Of a stretch of DNA of 64,000 bases, positions 12,564 through 25,367 are shown piece by piece. Position 1 is the stretch's first letter; each line of letters begins with the position of its first letter. This DNA comes from Karstenula rhodostoma CBS 690.94 (Eukaryota; Ascomycota; Dothideomycetes; Pleosporales; Didymosphaeriaceae). The position numbers were made by a program, and so were the translations under genes. Under the pieces are notes generated by a model that worked only from the letters and a program-made list of their open reading frames with translations, was not told the origin of the DNA and ran no database searches. Location of the stretch: positions 470,266 to 534,265 of the forward strand of contig MU001514.1 of the NCBI GenBank assembly GCA_010093485.1, given 5' to 3'.

Positions 12564-13773
12564 ATGCTGTTTGACTGTGCTGAAGAAAATACAGGTACCA
12601 GCGAGCCTCGCGCTCCTCGCACGTACGGTTCGCTTTCTCTATATCTGAAGCAGGAATTGACGACGTGCAGATGGCGCTGCAACCCAATACAATACCGACT
12701 CCAGCCTCCGCATGAACCACATCCAAGTCATCGGAACCCACAACTCCTACCACCGCGAGATATCTCTCGCCGAGCGTGAAATTTTCGAAAAATATGTCCC
12801 CAGTCCCGAAAACTTCTACTACTCGCATTCGTCCTTGCCAAACCAACTTTCGCACCAAGCCGTCCGCTCGCTCGAGCTCGATCTGCACTCCGATGAGAAG
12901 GGCGGGCTGTATTACCCGCCGCTCATCTGGACGATTTCCAACCTGACTAACGCCACGACCCCCTTTGACGACAGCGTACTGCTCAAGCCCGGCATCAAGG
13001 TATTCCACATCACCGACCTGGACCCAAACGCCGTGTGCCACACCTTCGTGGACTGCCTCACCCAGCTGAAAGACTGGTCAGACAAACACAGACGGCACGT
13101 CCCCATCCTCATCGACCTCGAGCTGAAGACCGAGGCCCCAGCCTGCGACGCGGGCGGCGTCTGCCCCGGCGAAGCGACAAACTGGACGCTCGCACGCCTC
13201 CTCAACGTCGACGCCGAGATCCTCTCCGTCCTGCCACGCGAGCAGCTCATCGTCCCCGACGACGTCCGCGTCGGCAACCTGAGCCTCGAAGAGAGCGTCC
13301 TGCAGCACGGCTGGCCGCTCCTCGACGACGCCCGCGGCCGCTTCATGTTCTACTTCGACAACGACCCCTCCTCCGACCCCAACAGCCCTGCAAAACTGTA
13401 CACGGCCAACGGCCACGAGTCGCTGCAGAACCGCATCATCTTCACCAACGGCGTGGAAGGCGAGCCCGCGGCCGCCTTCATCAAGCATAACAATCCCCTC
13501 GGCAACAACACTGCTGATATCCAGCGGCAGGTCCAGAAGGGGTATATCGTGCGGACGCGCGCCGACGAGCCCATCACCACCGTGTTGAGTAGGGATACTA
13601 CCATGAGGGATAGTGCGTTTGACAGTGGAGCGCAGATTGTGACCACAGACTTCCCCGTGTATGGCATGGCGGCGAGGTGGGGCTGGGACTATGCTGCGAG
13701 CCTGGATGGACGAGTGGCAAGGTGTAATCCTATCATAGCACCGGAAGGCTGTGTGGATGCGCACTTGGAGTAG
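12564..13773 (+). CDS. PI-PLC-like phosphodiesterase (calcium-dependent phosphoinositide phospholipase C family)
   Basis: TIM-barrel phosphodiesterase of the bacterial/fungal PI-PLC-C1 type, expected to cleave phosphoinositides or related phosphodiesters. The core starts at QVIGTHNSYH, whose His is the first catalytic one; SLELDLHSD carries the second. Calcium-binding acidic positions follow and the end is TDFPVYGMAARWGWDY. The frame is open only back to the TGA at 12658-12660, and GTGCAG at 12665-12670 is a good acceptor. A possible first exon (12564-12594, MLFDCAEENT) joined to 12671-13773 gives 377 aa in phase. That exon encodes no signal peptide although many relatives are secreted, so the 5' end may be wrong. 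The ATG at 12712 lies inside the conserved region and is unlikely to be the start. Confidence 0.82.
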
Positions 13774-13895
13774 TTTTGAGTCAGGTGTACATACATAACC
13801 TATGTGATGAAAGTCAAGGGACATAGAAGACATCGCCGATGTGCCATTAGATAGCTAGCAATAACACCCTACACACGCACAAACAGAATCCAACC

Positions 13896-15662
13896 CTACT
13901 CAAACAATACCGGCACATTCCTCGCCAAATACTCATGCCACCTCGGCCGCTGCCTCTTCCACTCCGTCCCACTACTCCCCTGCAGATCCTCTATCGCGCT
14001 CGCCCACCTCAACAAACTCCCCTCGCTCCACGCCGTCCCCATCAATGCAAGCCCAAACGGCATCCCCGTGGTGGAACTCACGCCCGCTGGGATCGTAATC
14101 ACAGGGTATCCCGCCTGCGCGGCAATCTGATACGACTGCGCGACGACAGGCGGGACGAGGAGGGCATCCAGCGGGCGTCCGCCGTTCGCGAGCGCGGCGT
14201 CGATGCCGTCTTCGCGCGTGCTGCGCTGCGTGAAGGTTAACGCCTGGTAGTACGTTTCGTCGCGGAAGCCCTTTGATTCTAGGCTGGCGAGGAACCCGTC
14301 CTGGCCCGAGTAGAAAGCCGGGATGCCGAGGGGCCACGGGTTCCCGCCTTCGGTGCCGTCGTTGGCGTAGTTGTACGCTACCATGTCTTCTAGGCTGCGG
14401 ATGTGAGTGTTGGCTAGCTCGGACAGGTAGCTCTTGATGTTGTTGTAGAAGTCGACCTTGACAACGGTATACTCGGACTCGTTAGGGTAGCCGCGGGCGG
14501 AGCCGTAGTCCCAGTTCCAGCCGTCCGGTGATACGATGGTCTTGTAGTTGGGGAGCTCCGTGTTGTTTATGACGGTGGCACCGGCCGATTCAATGAGTGA
14601 CACGAGAGATAGCAGGCCCGACTGCTGTTCTGGTCCTGCATACGTCCAAAAACTGGCCCAGGGCAGTCCGAAGGTGGCGTTTTTCAGGGCACCTTTGTCA
14701 GCCAGGTACTGGATGTAGCCTCCGGTGGGGGTCTTCCCCTGCTGCGCGAGCGTATAGTTGTCGCGTTCGTCTACGCCGTATATGGCGTCGAAAGCGTACG
14801 CAGCATCGCGAACTGTCTTGCCAAAACTACCGATTGTGTCCTGATGTTCGCTCTCGGGAATCACACCTGCTCGTGAAGTCAAGCCAACCGTCGGCTTGAG
14901 TCCCACCAACCCATTACGCTCCGCAGGACTGATAACGCTGCCATCAGTTTCCGTACCGAGCGAGAACGAGACAATGTTAGCAGCAACGGCTGTCGCACTG
15001 CCCGAGCTGCTTCCGCCGGGTTGCAGTGTGAGATTATACGGGCTCCTTGCCTGGGCGCCTCTAGGAGAATACCCTTCCGAGTAATTATTCGATCGCATAT
15101 CCGCCCACTCGCTCAAGGTCGCCTTCCCCATGAGCAAAGCCCCCGCTTGTCGCAGCTTGGCCACCACATGAGCATCTCTGGGAACGACGCTCCCAAGCAA
15201 CGCCCAGCTTCCCGCAGTCGTCTCCATTTGATCCTTTGTAGCGATGTTGTCCTTAACAAGATACGGGATACCGTGCAATGGCCCACGTATATGCCCCGCT
15301 TTCCGTTCAGCATCCAGCGCCTCTGCAATGTCCTCCGCATCTGGGTTGAACTCGATCACGGAGTTGATGTATTCGTCGACCTGGCGCATCCTCTTTATAT
15401 AGCATCGCAGGAGTTGGGCTGATGTCAAGGTTCCGTCGCTCAGATGCTCTTGCAGTTGATCAATAGTTGCCTCCTCCAACGTGACGCCATAACACGATGG
15501 CATTGGAAATAACTCCGGGGTGTCTACATCGTTTATCGGGGGGAAGTAATACGGGTATGGAGTTTGCAGAGGATCGGGAGCAAGAATGCTTGCGTTCTGC
15601 GCTGCTGCTGTCGCGCACGAAGCGAGAGCGACAATGGCAACGATAAATGCGGCGGACGCCAT
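13896..15662 (-). CDS. secreted amidase (amidase signature family)
   Basis: Hydrolyses amide bonds; the substrate is unknown. Single exon, 588 aa. MASAAFIVAIVALASCATAA is a clear signal peptide, so the enzyme is probably extracellular or vacuolar rather than the cytosolic acetamidase type. The Ser-cisSer-Lys triad of the family is complete: Lys137 in LVKDN, cis-Ser near 218 in GGSSSGSA, and nucleophile Ser242 in GTETDGSVISP. Several N-glycosylation sequons (NAS, NYS, NLT, NYT) agree with secretion. It converges with the PI-PLC-like gene, about 120 bp apart. Confidence 0.94.
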   Translation of the reverse strand: MASAAFIVAIVALASCATAAAQNASILAPDPLQTPYPYYFPPINDVDTPELFPMPSCYGVTLEEATIDQLQEHLSDGTLTSAQLLRCYIKRMRQVDEYINSVIEFNPDAEDIAEALDAERKAGHIRGPLHGIPYLVKDNIATKDQMETTAGSWALLGSVVPRDAHVVAKLRQAGALLMGKATLSEWADMRSNNYSEGYSPRGAQARSPYNLTLQPGGSSSGSATAVAANIVSFSLGTETDGSVISPAERNGLVGLKPTVGLTSRAGVIPESEHQDTIGSFGKTVRDAAYAFDAIYGVDERDNYTLAQQGKTPTGGYIQYLADKGALKNATFGLPWASFWTYAGPEQQSGLLSLVSLIESAGATVINNTELPNYKTIVSPDGWNWDYGSARGYPNESEYTVVKVDFYNNIKSYLSELANTHIRSLEDMVAYNYANDGTEGGNPWPLGIPAFYSGQDGFLASLESKGFRDETYYQALTFTQRSTREDGIDAALANGGRPLDALLVPPVVAQSYQIAAQAGYPVITIPAGVSSTTGMPFGLALMGTAWSEGSLLRWASAIEDLQGSSGTEWKRQRPRWHEYLARNVPVLFE

Positions 15663-16922
15663 GACGCAGTGATGAACAGGAAGCGCAACACGGCAGATGC
15701 CCTGCTCCGGGCTCGTAAACTATATGTACCTGCATGCGATATGCACAGGTTACTAACACGGGTGGCGTCGCGATACCTTCCCGATTGGCTGCTCAGCATG
15801 CGGTTGCTATCTCTTTTCTTTAGACCGTCGGCGCGCTCGTGGGTCATTACTTCTTCGTTCATCGAGACAACATCGAACCAGGCTGTAAAATCTGGAAATG
15901 CGATGGATGGAGGTGAGAGCGTAGCTGGTTGATCGGGGTCTCCAGGCGGGCTGTCCGCTAGCCTGACCGACTCCGCCTGTGGGACGCGTGTAGTGGTCAA
16001 CGATAACACGCAATCAATTAAAAGAAAGATTTCGTTACTAAAAACATAGAAATCGTAAGTACTTGAGGCATGCAGAGTTCCATCCCTAATTTTACCATAC
16101 GAGCGTTGTACGAACGCAGAGAAACATGTAATTCCAACATACAACCGCTGGCGACTATCAACACGAGCAACCTCAAGCCCAGCACCGCCACGCAGCCCAA
16201 TGAAGACCCCAACCAACAACCTCCAAAACATCCGCAACAGCTCGAAATAATGTAGATACGAGCGTCACTGTCACCCTTTAGACTCAAAGGAGTCTTCATC
16301 CACAGGGACCGAGTTGCAAAAATAAAGTGGAAAAAATGAGAGCCCATAAAGCCAGTGCTAGGTTCTACCCTATGGAAGAACAGATACTACATCAGACCAA
16401 AGCCGTAATAAAAAAGAGAAGAAGGGTTGGAAAAGACGGAGGGAGGGAGGCTTTTATATGTGGGAGTGGGAAGGGAGGTGTAAGGCAGAAGTGGCATGTG
16501 AAGGCACGTGAAGTGGGTGCCTGGTTGAAGAGGCTGTGTGTGGGGATAGCAGGGGGCCGGACATCTGGAATATCTTTGAACTGGCGCAGATGATCGCCAA
16601 TACGGCGTCGCGTGATGGCTGCTGCGTTGAACAGTTCCTTGTCTTTTTCAGGGCTTAGAGATACGGCCTATGTGAGTTCGTTTTACCAACTCATTGCAGG
16701 TTTATCCAGCCATCTTTGACAGAGAATTTCAGGGTAAGATATAATCGCCCATTCGTTGCAAAATACAAATAACTCCAATTACCATACACTGTTCTATACA
16801 GACCCCCTCGTGCTCCCAGACATATCGAGTATTCTCCATACACACGCTCGACTATCCATCAGCGACTACTCCACACTCCGCCACTCCTTCGCGCACCTCA
16901 GGCAACCCTCATATCCCCGCCC
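15663..16922. other. gene-free stretch, 1.26 kb
   Basis: Region between the amidase start and the end of the small secreted protein gene. A 234-codon minus frame at 15533-16237 overlaps the amidase 5' end in another frame and has no domain, so it is not called. Nothing else recognised. Confidence 0.4.
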
Positions 16923-17447
16923 CTAGGGACACGTCGGCGCCCCACAAGAAACCTCCCTCACATTCAGCGGCACAAACGTTTTCCCCCCACTCCCAACCTC
17001 AACATCCACCGGCGTCGAGCTCATCCAGTTCTTCCTACACACACAACACAATCAGCTTTCAACTCTCCCTACCCAGAGACATCAGACTTACCCTCCACAT
17101 CCCCAAAAATGTAGCACCATCAACTTCCCGCTGCCCACCTCCCCCCTCAAATCGACCTCCAGATTTCCCCTTCCAGTCGAGCACGTAAGTTCGTTCGGGA
17201 AGTTCCCCTTATCATCGGAAGAAGCATCGCAGACGGAGCCGGAGAGCGTGGCGTCGGTGACGAGCGAGGGGTCGGGAAAGGCCGAGCGGAAGGCGAGGTG
17301 GATGGATTGGTTTGGGGGCGAGGGGTTGATGGCGAAGGAGGATATAGTGTATTGGGATGGTGTGCATGCGGCAGCGTCTCTTGATGTGGTTGGTGCAGCG
17401 AGGGTGGCGGCTGCTAAGAAGAGAGCTGTAAAATACCGGGCGAGCAT
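16923..17447 (-). CDS. small secreted cysteine protein, Alt a 1-like (AA1-like domain)
   Basis: Exons 17447-17092 and 17034-16923 (57-nt intron, donor GTAAGT) give 155 aa. MLARYFTALFLAAATLAAP is a signal peptide. The mature part is a beta-rich small protein with about six cysteines: CTPSQYTIS near the start, CDAS and CSTG in the middle, WGCGG at the junction, and C-terminal CGAPTCP. Pattern and size resemble the Alt a 1/AA1-like fungal secreted proteins, a family of allergens and candidate effectors whose biochemical role is unsettled. The assignment is by overall pattern, not an exact motif. The gene is isolated between two intergenic regions. Confidence 0.75.
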
Positions 17448-18758
17448 CTTGACAGACTGGGTAGTATGTAGGGTTTGGATGGTGGGTGTAGGTTGTCTCG
17501 AGGGGGGCTGCTGTATAACCGCGGAACTGACGTCTAGGTCGTGCTTGCACTTTTATACAACAACAGTGTCCGCTATCCCCGTCTTATTTACTAGACGCAC
17601 CGTCGCAGCAAAGAATCTGCGACCGTTGCAAACGCCACTTCAACGCATGTATGCATGCAGGTCAGCCGCAGTCGCTTTTGCCGATGGTGGCACCGTGCCT
17701 CCAGGGAGTCGCAGGGAACCGTTAGCTCATTGACTGCTCCTACCAGTACCATGACTTAGCAGGTGGTAAGATCGAGTCAAGACCGCCTGTGCTCGTTCAT
17801 TTGTTTGGAGACAGTAAGCTGGCTATATTTGGCGGCCAATCATCTCACGCATATGGGAAAGGAGACCTGAACGAGGATCTGTGCAGACACACAGCTGCGC
17901 CCGTAAATATTTTACGTTTTGGATTGTGCCAGGGGCAGTAAAGGGTGAGGTTCGCATTGCGCGAATCGTAGCCCATTCAGGGGAATGTTTTGTGAAACAA
18001 TGTAGCCGCGAGTCAGGCGGATCGTCAGCGGGAATATTGGGTATAAGAGAATGAAATGGGTGCCTTATTGGAGGCTTTTCGCGGTCAGAGAACAATATTG
18101 AGGCACGTGAAAGATGATATTGGCACCCACCGAGTTCCTTTACTGTGTTTTGCCGCGGCTTGCAAAAGCGCGCGAAGTATCACATTTGGTTAGAGATGAT
18201 AATATTCTGTGCCACGTATTCAACGTGGCTGGGGCTGACATCCAACAACTTCTACGTAAAACTACCGGCAGTTTTCCAACCGGCGTGTGCCCAACATGTC
18301 ACCAGCCCATGACTTCTACGTAAAGTCCTATTACGGCGTACGTGGCGAGAACCTAATAACAAGGATTCGTGGTCGTGCAGTAGCACGAGCAGAGGACTAG
18401 CATGTTCATTGATATTGCCGCTGCGCGGTCTAGTTGGCGTTGGTGCTGTCTTGCGAGGTTCAGAGTCGCGTTTTCGTCACCAGACAAGTATACGAGCTTG
18501 TAGCACGTTACACGGTTGCAACGCAGTGGCGGCTTAATGTGGGCATGTTGCGCAATGCTCGTGCTTGCCGAGCGCCCGACGATGGGTCGAATGCTGCTGT
18601 TGATAGTGGAAGAAATGCCCGGAAGAATTTGCGGGTGCGATCTGGCAGACTCATGTTTTAGTAGAGCGAAGAGTTGCGATACTGTATATTGCTTCAAACG
18701 CAAATTGGTTCAGATGTGAGATAGGAGGTCGGCGAGAAAGTTTTTTTTTTTTTTTTTT
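17448..18758. other. gene-free stretch, 1.3 kb, contains a dispersed repeat
   Basis: Upstream of the small secreted protein gene and downstream of the MFS gene. It contains copy A of a diverged repeat (about 18140-18325) and a T-rich tract at 18741-18759. No coding frame is supported. Confidence 0.45.
18140..18325. repeat. dispersed repeat, copy A (matches 61668-61905)
   Basis: The core GCGGCTTGCAAAAGCGCGCG, inside about 60 bp starting near 18142, matches the sequence starting near 61671. Differences are mostly C/T and G/A transitions. A short sequence ACTTCTACGTAAA occurs twice (near 18248 and 18310), and a similar TTTACG-rich tail ends copy B. It looks like a decayed transposon or a non-coding repeat family. 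Limits are approximate. Confidence 0.5.
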
Positions 18759-18759
18759 T
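18741..18759. repeat. 19-bp poly(T)/poly(A) run at the end of the MFS gene
   Basis: On the minus strand this is an A run that begins with the last base of the TGA stop codon of the MFS transporter gene. It is the longest homopolymer I noticed in the window. Confidence 0.9.
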
Positions 18760-20571
18760 CATCCTCCTGCGTTTGCTTGCGATTCTATCTTTAGCCTGCG
18801 CTCTTCCCGCCACTTAGGTCCCCATTTCATCAACACCCAGAGGATAGGGCTAAAGAAAGTGATGACTCCAGCAATGAAGGTGAAACACCATCCTCTTCCC
18901 ATGGCATCGATCATCATCGTAATGACAGCTGTACCTCCCGCCCCCATGAAACACCTCACGAGGTTGTTCGCCGCGGTGGCAGTCGCAGAACTGAGAGGGT
19001 AATAGTCGACAAGCATAACGCTCATACAGTTGAACGCGCCGGTAAGACACAGGCCAAGGAAGAAGTGCAAGACCAGAGGCGCCGCCAGCGAAGGCTCAAC
19101 CTGCAGAACCCAACCGTAGCAGAGGATCACAAGTGTGCCAATCACAAGCATGGGAAAGGCGATATGAAGCCGAGCCCGTTCCAGGGGGAAGTCCCTCAGG
19201 TCTTCGCCTCTCTTCTTGTCGATGCGGAGCCCGGTTTTTTTTGCGAGTCGACGATAGTTCCAGTCCAACAACTTGCCGGCTGTCATAGGGGCGATCATCG
19301 CACCGACGCCGAAGGGGATGAATGACAGGCCGATCTGCAGGTCGTTGAAGCCGTAGATTTCTTCGAAAAGGTATGGTGCGGAGGAGATGACGGTATAGAA
19401 TGCCGTGTACACAAGACTGTTGTAGAACAGCAGCAACCCGGCGTCTTTCTGTCCAATGACCTTCAACGTCCCGAGCGGGTTCGGGATACGAAGCTTCCTC
19501 TTTCGAGCTAACGCCTGCTGTTCATCTCGTGACACTGCTCTGGTAAGCTCATTCTCTCCATATGCCTTGCGAGCCTTTCGGGCCTGAAGGTAATTGAGCA
19601 GAGACATGTTGAAGCTTTGTGGCGGTATGCTTCCGTTGCCGACGACATTGCGGCCCGTCTCGGGAAAGAACAGGATGAGCGGTAACATATATACACCTGC
19701 CATAATGACGAGGAACCAGAAGATGGCCCGCCAGCCCAGGAACTCTGAAAGTAGACCTCCAATAATTGGGGCTATCGCGGGAGCAACCATAGGTCCGCTC
19801 GTAACATAGCCCATCCAGGTGCCGCGTTCAGAGCTTGTAGCGATATCGGCAACAACTCCGTTTCCGAGGGCGATAGTAGCGCTGCTGCCAGTGCTCTGGA
19901 TGCATCTGAGAACGAACAAGGCCGCGTAGGAATTTTGAAGGGCAAGGCCGATATTCGCGCCGATATAAATGATAAAACCGATGATGTAAGCGGGTCTTCG
20001 TCCACTGCCAGCGATTAGCATTTTCCCTGTGACACTTGGTGATGGACTTACGCCATATCAGCAAAGTCCCCAAAAAAGGTTGGAGCCAGTCCCTGAAAGA
20101 TAAGGTACGATGTAAGGGTCAAGTTCATCAGCGTGCTTGATACATTGTACTCGACAACTAATTTTGTCAAGGCGGGAAAGTAGATGTTGGCGCTGAGCGG
20201 TGAGAAGAAGCCTCCCCATGCAGCTAGGCCTGTAAGTGGTTAGGATGGTTCAACATGAAGACCGAGGGTATCAACTTACACACGATGAAGTACTTTTGCT
20301 TTTTGCTGAACACAGAGTAGGGTGGTGAATTGCTAGGCACAGTCGTGATCGCCTCTGGGTCGTGGTCTTCGCTTTGACCCTCATGCATCGACGAAGCTGC
20401 GGACGACACAGTTGCGAAGTCTCCATGGTGCTTCTCGTCTTCTTCACTTCTCTTCGTGTCTTTCATTCTTTCAGTCTTGTCCGATTCAATCACGTCGGCG
20501 TATTCCTCCTTTACTTCGTCTTTGGTCTCGGACATACCCCTTGGTGGTGTGTCGAGGCATGTCATAATCAC
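18759..20571 (-). CDS. MFS transporter, DHA1 drug:H+ antiporter type (Qdr-like)
   Basis: Proton antiporter of the major facilitator superfamily, likely in the plasma membrane, exporting drugs, polyamines or organic acids. Exons 20571-20280, 20229-20052 and 20004-18759 give 571 aa in phase. The N-terminus (about 85 aa) is hydrophilic and acidic, as usual for fungal DHA1 carriers. Twelve membrane segments follow. Motif A, DFADMAGRRP, is assembled across the second junction, and a DHA1 motif-C-like stretch appears as GPMVAPAIAPIIGGLL. Alternative starts at Met3 or Met13 (MSETKDEV, 20535) are possible. The substrate cannot be read from sequence. The Qdr-like placement rests on resemblance in TM1-TM5. 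Confidence 0.92.
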
Positions 20572-21174
20572 ACACGAAGCAAGAAGAAGTCGTTCGCAGC
20601 GTATTGAGGTACTGGATTTATAGGCAACCTGTCGATATACTTAAGGGAGAGCAGTGCCGACCATGGTATGTGCACGTTGCCGATTCGTGATGTAGAAGCT
20701 TGCAATGTTCGCAAGTTGGGCGAGATCGCCCGAGGATTCTGTGAGGGCGAACGGCTGCGATTGGCTGAACACGGTAGCCATATCAATCGCCGGCTTCCGG
20801 CGATGGGCGAGACGTCAGCGCTTAATTATGGGGTGTTCTCCGCTCAAGAGCGATAATTCCGTCCGATGCAGCACGTGAGCGCGTGCCTTGAAGACGACAT
20901 GGCGCGTTATGCTCAGTGCTGTCAAACAGATTGCTTGCACTTTGTATCCCGCCAATAACAAGAGTAAACGTTAGGCAAGAGATATTTGCGAGGTCGACAT
21001 AATGTGCAGATAGAAAGGCCCCGGGGAAACTTGAAAGATGGGGTTCGAGCACTTCTGCAGAGGCACCGCCACAAAATGACTCGCTCAGGAGTGGGGCAAG
21101 CCACATACTGACTCGCAATTCACATAATCGTCACCGAGCCCAGCATCTCGACCAGCCAGCTGCAGTACATCACC
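20572..21174. other. intergenic, divergent promoters of MFS and Ufe1 genes
   Basis: About 600 bp between two divergently transcribed genes. No supported gene, RNA or repeat. Confidence 0.5.
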
Positions 21175-22340
21175 ATGGACATAACACCAATACTCAACCA
21201 GGTACTTGTTGCGCACGACGCGCGGCCCGTGGAGCCGTATGTCTTCCGCAAAGAGAACCTGGACGAGTTCCTCAAGGAGGCGTATCGCATTGTATGCCAC
21301 GTTGCCCTCTTGCGCTCCCCGCAGTGCAGCTAACTGGCCCAGCGAGCGCACATCGCACAGCTGCACATCCACCTGAGATCAATACGCCAGAGCTACCTCT
21401 CGACTGCGCACCCTCCTCGCCGGAGACAGATTGCTCGCGCGAACCCAGCATCCGCAGACAAGGATGCAAAGTACCTCACAGACGCTGAACGAAACGAACT
21501 CGATGCCTCTGCTAAGGACCTGCTGCGCCAGCTGAGCCACGCCATTACCAACCTGTCGCATACCGAGCAGCTACGACGCGAGGCAGAGAGCCAGATCGCC
21601 TACAAGAAGCGCGCAAAGCGGGGTTTGGGCGCACTGGGGCGATGGGCGGCAGGCGGGGCAATAACGGCAAAAAGCCTTGAGGAGGAAACCGAGGAGGCCA
21701 AGTCGAATACAGTCAAGGCGCATCGGGAGAGCATCATATGGTACCTGCAGCGCGCGCTCGAGGAGTGTGGCCGCTTCCAGAGCTCCATGATGGAGATACG
21801 CATCACGCGCGAGATTGAAAAGAGCAAGAGCGTGTTGTACAAGGCCAGAGGGACCATGCCCGCCATGGACGACTATCCTGGCAGCAATGGGAACCATAGC
21901 GCATCGACCGGCTATCACGGGAAGTCTACGCAGCTCCCCGAAGAGAGCTCGACCTCAGTGGAGCAGCAACTCGATCCCGAGCAGCTTCAGCTCTTCGCGC
22001 AGGAGAACCAGGACATGCTCAAGTACTACGAGGATAGCCTTGATCAAGTTCGGCAAGTCCACACACGCATCTCTCTCTCTCGTAGACTAACAGCAACAGT
22101 ACTGCCGAGAAGTCGCTCCTCGAGATCTCGGAGCTGCAAACGACCCTCGCGGCCAACCTCAACATCCAAGCAGAGCACATCGACCAGCTCGTGGCCGACT
22201 CACAGCTTACTACGGAGAACGTGGGCAGTGGGAACAAGCAGCTGAAGAAGGCGACCGAGAGGCGGAGCACCGCGCAGATGGTGTTTTGGTCGACATGCGC
22301 CTTTTGCACGACGCTGATAGTGTGGGATCTGTTCATATAG
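21175..22340 (+). CDS. ufe1: ER t-SNARE, Ufe1 / syntaxin-18 family
   Basis: Qa-SNARE for retrograde Golgi-to-ER fusion, anchored in the ER membrane. Exons 21175-21291, 21343-22052 and 22100-22340 give 355 aa. The N-terminus MDITPILNQ followed by RAHIAQLHIHLRSIRQSYL is the syntaxin-18 N-terminal region. A SNARE helix runs from about 260 to 325 (TAEKSLLEISELQTTLAANL, then EHIDQLVADS and NVGSGNKQLKKATERRSTA). One C-terminal membrane segment (MVFWSTCAFCTTLIVWDLFI) ends the protein. The second intron is best read as GC-AG (donor GCAAGT), which gives the expected DQVRTAEKS; GT alternatives would add several residues. The gene lies between the MFS and aminotransferase genes. Confidence 0.93.
22053..22099 (+). 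other. non-canonical GC-AG intron in the Ufe1 gene
   Basis: 47-nt intron with donor CG|GCAAGT, the strong consensus of GC-type introns, a CTAAC branch-like site and acceptor CAACAG. It restores the reading phase and the conserved sequence at the start of the SNARE helix. Confidence 0.75.
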
Positions 22341-24376
<2,036 letters not shown>

Positions 24377-25367
24377 ATGCTGCAGGTACCACGCGCCCGC
24401 CAGGTCGACACCGTTCGGCAATACCCGGCTGGGACCGACGAGCGCGCGTGGTGGGGCAGCAAGCGGACTTGCTTCTCCGAGCGCAGCGCTCGGGATTGTA
24501 CAGTCCGCATCCGCTCATGCATGCACGTCACGATATCACGACCATTGTACCGCGGTGTAAAACTTTGTGCGATCCGGACGGTCCGGACGTGTGGGTTGGA
24601 TTCGGTTCGGGGAAACAGGATGTGAATTGTAGAACTAGGTTAGGAGCGCTTGCACCTGAGCAGCGCTGAAATGGAAGGAGTGAATCTCCGCTGCTGTGTT
24701 TGTCCGTTGTCCGCTGCGCAGTGCGCTCCGCCAGTTGGCCCACACTGTGATTGGGTGTGCATGGGCGTAGGCTTGCCTGACTGTGTACACAGAGGTGAGG
24801 TGTCGGAGTGTCGGAGCTGGTGTCGAATCTCTATCCGTGCATTAGTCCCGTCGTTGGACGGTACGGGGCGGTACGGCTCACGCCGTTGGCCAACCCATGG
24901 TAGACTGCAGCGTCTACACGTGCAAGTACGCGAGTACTGCTCGATGGTGCGCGCGGTCAGGTAAGACTCCTGAACTACTCGACTACGCAAACTCCCAATA
25001 GGTTTTGGTGCTGAGGAGCCGGATCCAAGACAAACCACACATTCTAGCACTGTAGCCCAAGTGTGGTTCATAGATATGATGGCATTGCACGCATACTATA
25101 TACTCGAAGCAAGCCAGAGAGGGATATATACATCGATCGGGTTAGATGGCAACAAAAGAAACACCTCAACCGGAGGCGAGTAAAACGCGTAGAGACAGAC
25201 GCTTGCTCCGCAGCCTGAGCTGGGAAGCGGGTATATCTAGGAAAGCGAACCAGACAGGATAGACGATAGGAGAGCAGGAAGTGGAAATGTTACGCAGCAC
25301 AAACCCCCAGAAAAGAACACCGAACCGTTGGAAAAGAAAGAAGAAGAAAAGAGTAGACGATATCAGC
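24377..25367. other. gene-free stretch, about 1 kb
   Basis: 3' regions of the aminotransferase gene (plus) and of the gag-like gene (minus), which converge here. No gene, RNA or repeat supported. Confidence 0.5.

Noticed and set aside
12712..12714. ATG at 12712 as the start of the PI-PLC-like protein
   Set aside because: It lies inside the conserved LRMNHIQVIGTHNSY block; a splice acceptor and in-phase codons precede it.
15533..16237. 234-codon minus ORF upstream of the amidase
   Set aside because: Overlaps the amidase start in another frame, with random composition and no domain.
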